Assembly (NCBI GenBank): GCA_017591395.1
Contig: WEDG01005039.1
Coordinates: forward strand, 46,001-110,000
Reading direction: 5' to 3'
Source: Schistocephalus solidus
Taxonomy: Eukaryota > Platyhelminthes > Cestoda > Diphyllobothriidea > Diphyllobothriidae
DNA: 64,000 nucleotides
How positions within the stretch are numbered: the stretch's first letter is position 1; each line of letters begins with the position of its first letter. Shown piece by piece: positions 25,001 through 34,000 of the stretch. The notes beneath the pieces are model-generated. The model was not told the origin of the DNA, ran no database searches, and saw only the letters and a list, made by a program, of their open reading frames with translations. The translations under genes and the position numbers were made by a program.

Positions 25001-28000
25001 CATAAATTTTTCAGAATCAAAATGGTTAAAAATAATAATAATAATCAGCAATTAATAAGGCTGCCTGACTCGGGTGTAATTTGACTGCTTTTCAGTTTCC
25101 CTAAGAACCTCGTCAACATCTTTTCTCCATTACAAAAATACTTCTGGAGGTCAGCGTAAACTCGTGTGTACAGTTCTCCGAATCAGTGCAATTTTATGAT
25201 TTCTGCTGTGCTGAATTCTCTTCCCGGTTTGCCGTTCAGCATATAAAGCCTTCTCTTTTATTGGAATAGCCTCGGTAAAATTGAGGTCTTTCAGTGTGAT
25301 AATTCAGATTTGTATAGAACCACGTAAAGCTGAAGCCGGATCATCAACTCGAACGGCATTTGACTGTCATCTGAGGACTAAATTAACAACAAAAGAGTTT
25401 TAAGTCCTAAATAGCGACCTAGAAACTGCTTGCAGGCACCAGAGACACTCAATAATGTGTATAGGAATATGTCTTACGTTTTGAGACACTGTAATTTCGC
25501 CCTCGGTTTTTTAAAAAAAGAGAAAGGCTGAGTTTGTCCTTCGGAAGGAATTAACAGGCAGTTATTTTCTTACAGTCATCAGCAGTTTGTGTCTGTTTGA
25601 AGCGGTTACTTGGCGAGCTATTTATTTCAGTTCTAAAAGAAATCTCAATTTGGAAGATTAAAAGGTACGGATTGCTTATATGGGGTCCCCTCGGTAGGAC
25701 ATGGTGGCTTTGCTCTAACTTTAAGTGAACTTTATATTAGTGTGAACACTTAAGTTAGCGTTCGTATTTGGTTTAGGTTACGGAAATATTTATCCTTTTT
25801 GAAATTTAGCCCAAGACCGCCTGTAGAGCATATAAACAATTCCGACCGAGTAAAATAACAAGTACTACTTATTATGACTACGTGCTCTCATAGGTTGGTA
25901 CCTTTTCAGATGCGTATTCGAAGTTGTATTTTACAGGCATACTGTTCTTGACGTTCGTTAATGAACGCTTACCGATCGATCGGCTATTAGTACTAAAAGT
26001 AGGTTTGAGCCTCGGGTGGTACATGACCTGGGGTTGGGTATGACTGGTTGATGACGACTAATGAGCCAGAAATGGCCACTCTTGTCTCCCTTGTCTTTGT
26101 CGGCATTGTTCATCTGCCCATACTGTTCTTGCTTGTATGACATGGTTTGGTCGGGGTTGGGCCCTTAAAAACTGTGGTTTATGTATGTGGTATGCGTTAG
26201 AGAGAGAGATTTGGCTACGCGTCATCTATTGTACCCAGTTTCATCAGCGATCGGTTGGACTCGCACAGACTGCTCACACATGAAAGAGAGAAGAGTTTGA
26301 GGATCAGTTCTGATCGGATCAACTGCTTGGATTTATTCACACAAACAGGCAAGTGCATTTTGCAGGTGTAATGACGCGCTAGCAAATGTGGTTTAGAAAG
26401 TTGCTAATCGCGTCGACAACTGGATCCGAGTCCGAGGGATGTCCAAACTGGATGTCCTACGCACTCTCCGAAGCCGGCCTAATGCGGTCAAAGAAGCTAG
26501 CTCGCGCACGACACATGCATCTCAACGGTCCAGGCCTGTCGGTCACTGTTTCGACGCTCACCTCCCTGCCTGCGTTGATCTGTTTCGTTATAGGTGAATT
26601 CACGTTCGAAAGTGATAAACCTCCTCACATTGGGCAGACGGGCTGCCGTGTTCGCAAGCATGTTACGTGTGCCAGATGCACATGTAGCGGATTGACTATC
26701 GCTCATGCTATGTTGACCGAAATTCCAAAATGTTTTTCCGACTAGAAAAGATAACTTAAGTAGGATCTCCAATATCGTGCGGCATAATTCCAAAATATTT
26801 CAGTCGCGCCAGGATGCCGGCTTTCGAAGGAGCCTTTTTTCCGGCAACCTGCACAGTCTGCGCTCCGTTAGAAATCAGAAAATTCACTAGTATGCCTTTA
26901 CTCCTTGATTTGCAATGCACCTGTAAGTTCGCATATATTTTATGGAAAACCTCCAAAAGTGTACATTCTTGTACTTATTTTGTAGCAAATGACATCTTAA
27001 CAAAATTATCTTTCACTTTTAACATTTTTTCATTCTCGAATAAACTTAAATCTGACACAGGCATTTAGGATCTCCAAACTATAATCTATGTATTTTGGAG
27101 CAGAAGTCAACTGGGGCAGTGGATGTAGATGTTGTCCAAATTATCTATAAGTAGCATAAAAAAATGGACAGGTGGTTTGTTCTAGGGAATTTTACGGTTT
27201 TAAAAAATCGTATAATTTTAGACTACCCTCGGCTTATTTATGAAATTGAAGTTAGATACTATTCCCACCACATAAGTACAAAAAATATTTCTGTGCATGT
27301 TTTCTGTAGGATGTATTTGAATTTGTAAGGTCGAGAAAACGGAGAAAATTTCATACCACATTATTAGCAATTTTTTTGCACGATGATCGGAAAGAAGCTC
27401 GATCAAAATTCCGCCCTGATGCCTTGCTTGAAATATCTTGGAACTATGCTGAACCATAATTAATATTACAACCTGCTTAAGTAATCATTTTGTAATCGGT
27501 TAACGTGTCCTAAAGTCGCAACTATACTATATATCATAAAGAGCAGGAAGAATTGCATCTTGAAAATGTTGGACAATCTTAACCAACTTATGCCTTGTTT
27601 CAACCGCCCCGCCCCCTCCTCTCATAGATTGGAATAGCACAAGCGATTCGCGCCACTTTCAAATTCGTCACACACCGTTCAGTATAAGCTCTCTGGAGCT
27701 TACGGCTCTCATGTCAGAAAACCTGCTGGCTTAATTCGTATAAGTATAGACTATCTTAAAGACTTCTCAATTAGTGATTGTTTGTTACTTTGCAAACTTC
27801 TTCGAGGATTGCGCTAGGGCAAAACAGTAAGCCCACATACTGTCCTGAAATCAGACCATTTTCCAATCCAGAGGTTGCTCCCACCACCACTCACCGCATG
27901 AGCCTGTTCGGTCACATGCACATCCATGACAGTGGGATTCACCGATATGCCAACATACCTAAGACATCTTGCACACCCTTCAACACCACAATCCTCAGCC

Positions 28001-31000
28001 TTTCCATGAGCGCGACGACCACGATCACCACTTAATTATCATATCCGCACCATCACGTGATGCATCGGCTTTGTCGGTCACTTGCGACACGGAGACTGGT
28101 GAACCATTGCCTGGGGTCCCTACATACAGCCTCCGCGCCCGTCTCCAATGTCCACAATGCCCAAATACCTTCACTCAAGCATGGACCTACTTGACCACAT
28201 GATTCTTCATGAAAATGTGCGGTACACCACCGCAGGCCTGCCCACATCAACACATGCGTCACACTTACACTCGGTCATTAGTACCACTAGCGTAAGTAAG
28301 GAGTGTGTTCTCTGGCTACTCTCCATGTGGCTTCTCAACTATATGCGAGTTCTGCGCCGCACGTCTACTGAAGTACACAGATCCTGGTCCAGTGTAGACT
28401 GTACGGTTGATGTGTGATGGGGTGTGACACGGAGGGATCCGATTTGTTCCCGTATCCTCTTGTGTTTCCAATCAGCACCTCTCAGTGAGAGGGTTCCCTC
28501 TCGATGTGTGATCCGAGCCCAAGACTGTCATGGTGCTTCGAGCGTCATGGCTTGGAAGATTGCCAACTGGCAATTATACTCAGACCTTCAGTCAGTCCAA
28601 TGTGCGTTTGGACTGATGGTCTGATAGTCAGACTGCACCGGCACTCACGCATGTGAGATGTGAGCCGCTCAAGCCCTCTCTTGTGCGAAATCCTGGTGCT
28701 TGCGTTTGAGAGGCCAGGTCATTTACGTGGTACGCGTAGATGAGGTCATTAAACACATCAGCAGATACACCGCGGTCAGCTCAGTGTGTTTTTGGGGAGT
28801 GGCTGACTGACAGTTAGGCTGCAATTTCCCCTTTATATACCCTCTGTAGGATCCAAGTCAAGCATGGCACTAGCCATCTGCACCCGACCCCGCCTCTTAT
28901 CTTCTTGAGTCTGTCTTGACACCGGGCTCAAACGGGTGAGGAAAGTGAGAGTGCGTTAAGTACAGCACATGTCTACTTTTACTTAAAACTTACCCAAGCG
29001 CAAGTCACCGTCACTGCACCACCATGCTGTGGCGCACACGGTGGACATCATATATCTGTTAAATTCCCAACTGACATCCCGCCCTCTCTATGCCCCTTCA
29101 CCCTCTACCTACCCTCCTGACGTAGCGGACACCACGGGTTGCATAATGACGACCGTTTCGGCGACCGACGCCTGTGTGGAGGAGCAGCCACCGACGGAGA
29201 CTAGTGGAGAGAATGACCAGGGCGAGGAGCAAGCGATGGATGCGGAGGACGAAGAGGAGGCGGCGGGGGCGGAAGCTACATCGAACGCTGCACCGCCTCT
29301 AGTTGTACCCACCTGCCAACTCTACCTCAGATTAGCCGGTCTCATCGATGCCAAGGCTGAGGTCGAACGCGCGGAGCAGCGAGTTGCCCAGTTGAGGAAG
29401 TCCATTGAGGCTCTTCAGAAGGCGCGCTCGCGACCTGAGTACGCCGTGAAGGTGCCGCAAACGAAGCAGGCCGCAGATGCCGCAAAGGTAGTTGTTGGTT
29501 TCAGTAGCTACTGTTTGCTGCATGTACTTAAGAGTGAATATGTTTGTCATATCAAGTGCTTAACCAATATTTTAACTGGTATCTTACCAACAAGAAGAAC
29601 TACTATATCGTATGCTAATCACTGATGGATTTCAAGTCAAATATTTATATCAACTTTCAGACTGAGACTGAGGAGGTTTGTATGAGGGAATGAACCCTTT
29701 CTCGATCCCAGAAGCAATGTAGGTTCGAGCCTCGGGTGGTGCACCACCTGGGTTTGGGTATGGCTAGCTGATGACGGTTAATGATCCAGAAACGGTTATT
29801 CAAGTTTGCCTAGTCTTTGCCGGCAATGTTCATCTGCCTTTACTACTGCTTTTACTGCTGCTATAAAATTAACTAGTGTGATTGCAAGACACTTTCGCAG
29901 TTGCATAGCGTTGTTTTTGAGTAGGTGAAGACAATTTTATGCGTCACGCTTAACCGGAGTCACAGAAGCGAACAGGCGGGTTCCAGGAGTCAGTTCCCAA
30001 GGAGAAGATACAATCGCCGTAAGAATAAGCTTATTAACCTGACGTTTCAGATTCTCGCTTCAACCCATCACCAGAGACAGTCGCAAATGATGCTGGGTTC
30101 GAGAGTGAATACGAAACGTCAAGCTAATAAACTTGTTGTCCCAGCGATCTCGTCTTCTCCTTCTGATCGTACCACTGCTTTCTGTAGTATGATGTCGATT
30201 ACTGCTTTGTATTTAAGATTGCAGTCGAATTTTTACGGGTCCCAGCTCGTGTTGTATTTCATAGTAAAGGGATTATTGGAAGGTTCCCTTTCAACCTCCT
30301 TTGCTTCTCCCGCCACGCCGGTAAAATGACACGAAGGGACATCAAAGTCGATTTAAGACAAAGGCAAATTAGCATAGGTTTAATCTGAATCTACGACGGA
30401 CGCTTCATGTAACCTCGAATGTTTTGCATGGCGTGGACTTTAGGATTAAATTTCGAGCCTTTAAATTCGCTGTAGGTTGCCTTACATAAAACCAGCCCCA
30501 AACACCCTTTGATCACTCACCTTAATTTTGCATCTTAGAATGCCATTATACACTGTCCTTTTACACTGCTCCCCAGCTCCATACAATGGAACTCGAAGTC
30601 GCTGGTCTTCTCGAGGTTGCTGAGAGCTTGAGGCTTCTCGACGCTGGCACTCGAGGGCCCTCATCTGAAGAACACCCTCTGCTCCGGCTGGTTGGTTGCT
30701 TTGCTACATCAGGCAAAAACCAGCCGTCCTCCGGAGATAACACCTCCGGCTCCGAGAAGCGACAAATCTTCGACCTGCTGGCCCGGGCCGAGGCGATGAG
30801 TGATATACACCTTCGTGGTGGTAACGATGTAAGTGACTACACATTCGTTCTAGTCACCAATGGCCATCTCAGTCTCCCTTGTCTTTGCGAATACCTCTTT
30901 CCTGTATAGCCAGTGGTCGTTCTAAGACTACCTGCGAGTGCTCTGCAATAAACCCCAATACGAAACGAGACAAGCATGTCCTGTTTCCTCATTTAGGAAC

Positions 31001-34000
31001 AAACTTTAAACACACGATAGTTCGATCGTCGTGTTCGACGATGTCCACCGTATGCTGTGCAGGGACGGTGACTCGCGAGGATTATATTGAGAGTAGACTT
31101 TCGATGCATCTACCTCACTCTCTTTTCCACTCCCTCACCTGGACCCGGTGTCAAGACAGAGTCAAGAAAACCGGAGATGGGAGAGGGTGCAGGCCCATGC
31201 ACTGTGCTCTAACACTAAACGAGAACACAACGACACAAGAGAGGGTCGGTTGGGATCCCAACTGACTGGAAGGGCCATAACGGCCACATTAAGAAGGAGC
31301 CATTGCAGCCTGACCCTCAATCCGCCAGTCGTCCATTGCGTAAAAACGTATACACGCACTGGACTAACCACGCGGTCCTAGTTATGCCGTCAGTTGGCAA
31401 CATTCCAAGCCACGACTTTTAGCACATCGTGATAGTTTCAAGCGCGTCAGATTGTTAATGGTGAGAAAAAATACGCTGAAACGTCGACCTCACTCTTTCC
31501 CCCGCCCTCACAATCAAACCACCGTCTGAGCCTGTCAGTTGTCTGATGTAGGAGTGGGCGCATTGGCTGACGGGTCTGCGTACCTTTCTTCGCGCGCTGC
31601 AGTACGACCTGGCCCCCACAACGCACACTCCAGGATTCACTAAATCAGGGGATATGGAGGAGCCATCGCCGTCAGACTCTCAATCCACTGGTCAGATACT
31701 CGACTCACACTGCAAAAACACTGGGCCGATGACGTGGTCTGGTGTAAGCGTCAGGTTGAAAGCCTTCCAAGCCACGGTCTCTAGGAAACCGTGATATTCT
31801 CAGGTACCTAATGATGGTGAGGGTGTTATGTATTTTTTGGTTAAGATAGTGTGTTCTGAGGTGGATTAGCCTCCGGTGGTTTACCGAAGGTAGTCGTGGA
31901 GGTGCATGAGTCCTAATAGGTGCATGTGGTGTGTAAATGTGTGGGAGCAATGAGGGCAGTGGAGGCGAGCGCGGCGACTGTATGTCGGAGCCCCAGGCAC
32001 TGGTTCACCGGCCTCCTTGCGATGGATTCGCAGGTGACCGACCAGGCCGATGCTTAAGGTGTAGTTGTGGGCGCAGTGTGGGCAGAAGAAATTGGGAGGG
32101 GTTGGGGGATGTCTTTCATGGTAGTGGCGGTAAGATTTACAGGAGCGGAGGGTGTGCACGTGGTATCAGTTTTGTCGGCATTGCGATGAATTCCGCTGTC
32201 ATGGATGCGCATGTGACCGTATAGGCCCATTGTGGTGAGTTAAGGCTCGATGGCAGTTGATGCGGAGATCTCTGCTACGGGATGGTGCTCCAGGCACTGG
32301 TTCACTAGTCTGTGCGATGCATTCGCAAGTGACCGATCAGGCCGATGCGTGTGGTGAAGGTGCGGTCGCAATAAGGACAGTTTAGGACCGAGCCCCCATT
32401 GCTGGTGGTGGTGCTGGTGGTTACAGGACATGCGTATTGCGAGGTGGTCGCTATGCTGGTTAGATTGGGAAAATTGGTGCCAGGAGTAACCGTGGGTGGG
32501 TGGGGGAGTCCGAAGGAGGATTGGCTGAAATTGACACAGAAGATGGAGTTTTCGGATTGCGTCCGAATATGTCTGACCAGGGCGCGTCGCGCGCGGATGT
32601 TGCATTGACAGCGCAGCGGCGATCTGGTTGGCTTCGTAGATTGCTGCCCTGTCTTCACTTTCCTCCAGGACGGTCGGTTCTGGACAAGGTCCTCCCACGT
32701 CGCCGGGTTGATCTGTAGTTGCTTAAAGGAGATCTTCAGAGTGTCCTTGTAGCGTCTTAGTTGACCTTCTTGTCGACGAGAACCCGTGATGACATCTCCA
32801 TAGAAAAGTCGTTTGGGTGGTCCCATCCTCACAAGGTGGCCGCTCCAGCGCAGTTGCAGTTGTTTCAGCTGCGCGTAGATGCTGGGAGGCCTGTTCGTTC
32901 CAGCATTCCTGTGTCCGGGATCCTGTCTTGCCATCTCAGATTTAGTATTCTGCGGAGGCAGCTGAAGTGGAAGTGGTTGAGCTATCGCGCATGATTTTTG
33001 TAGAGCGTCCATGCAGCAGCGTCGGCAAGATGACAGCTTTGTACATCTTGAGTTTGGTACTGAGGTGAAGACCGGATCGAGTCCAAACGACGTTCGGCAT
33101 GCGTCCGAAGGCTTGGCTGGCTTTGGCGTTCCGGTGGGCGACCTCATCGTCGATTTTGGTGCTGCGTGAGAGGTTGCTCACCAGTAAGGTGAAGGTATCC
33201 ACGGATTTCAGTTGGGCGCCGTTAACATTGATGCGAGCTGTGTTATAGTTGATATTGGGCGACGGCCGATGCATGAACAGCGAATAGGTCCATGCACCTT
33301 TGCATGTCCCCTTCTGTCGTCGCATTGAGTGCGCAGTCCTCAGTAAAAATAAGTTCGTGGATGGTGGCTGTAAATACACGTGAGTGGAAATGCATCCGCC
33401 GTTGTTTGAGGAGTCGGTCGTCCATCCAGTAGGCATTGAGGATCCTGGCACGTTCGTCACGGCAGGAACATGAGACTGAAGAGGGTAAGCGCTAGGACGC
33501 AACCCCGCTTCACTCCGTTAGTCACTGTGAAGGCCTCAGAGACGGCACCGTTGTCCGTAACGCGCGCCATCATGCCATGGTGGAGTTGAAGCACCATGTG
33601 AGTGAACCGCTCAGGACAGCCGAATTTCTGCATGACTTTCCACAGTCCGTCGTGATTCACCGCGTCAAAGGCTTTCGTCAGATCCAGCCCCTCTTGCTCA
33701 AACGCAGCTGCGTGAGGACACTGTACCGTCAAAAAGAAACCTATTGCACCGAACCAGCTGAAAAAAAGGCCGAGGTCTAGTTTCTGCGGAAAATGTTCAT
33801 GGTCAACGGATGTCCTGGGAGTTTTGTTGAGAAATGCAGGCGAGAAGCCAAGAGAGTAAATCCGAAGTTCTGGCGTGCGGTACCTTACATGGCTGGCGTA
33901 TCCGAAGAATTCGCAAGACTAGTGAGCAAATTCGGGATTGGCGATAATCCGCCGGCAACTCATGCAACCCAAAGACCTAACCCCTCGACCAAAAATCTGG

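Noticed and set aside
26386..26745. 119-codon + strand open frame in a ValRS intron (contains [12 protein letters not shown])
   Set aside because: The short GQTG word recalls GIY-YIG nucleases, but the flanking residues do not fit and nothing else of a PLE is nearby.
29488..29625. Read-through of the coiled-coil exon to a stop at 29625 as the ValRS C-terminus
   Set aside because: The added residues are unrelated to the family, while the exon at 30577 restores the expected helix in phase.
29925..30329. 134-codon + strand open frame as a ValRS or other exon
   Set aside because: It covers the inverted Penelope-like terminal repeat. It has no ValRS similarity and no suitable splice sites.
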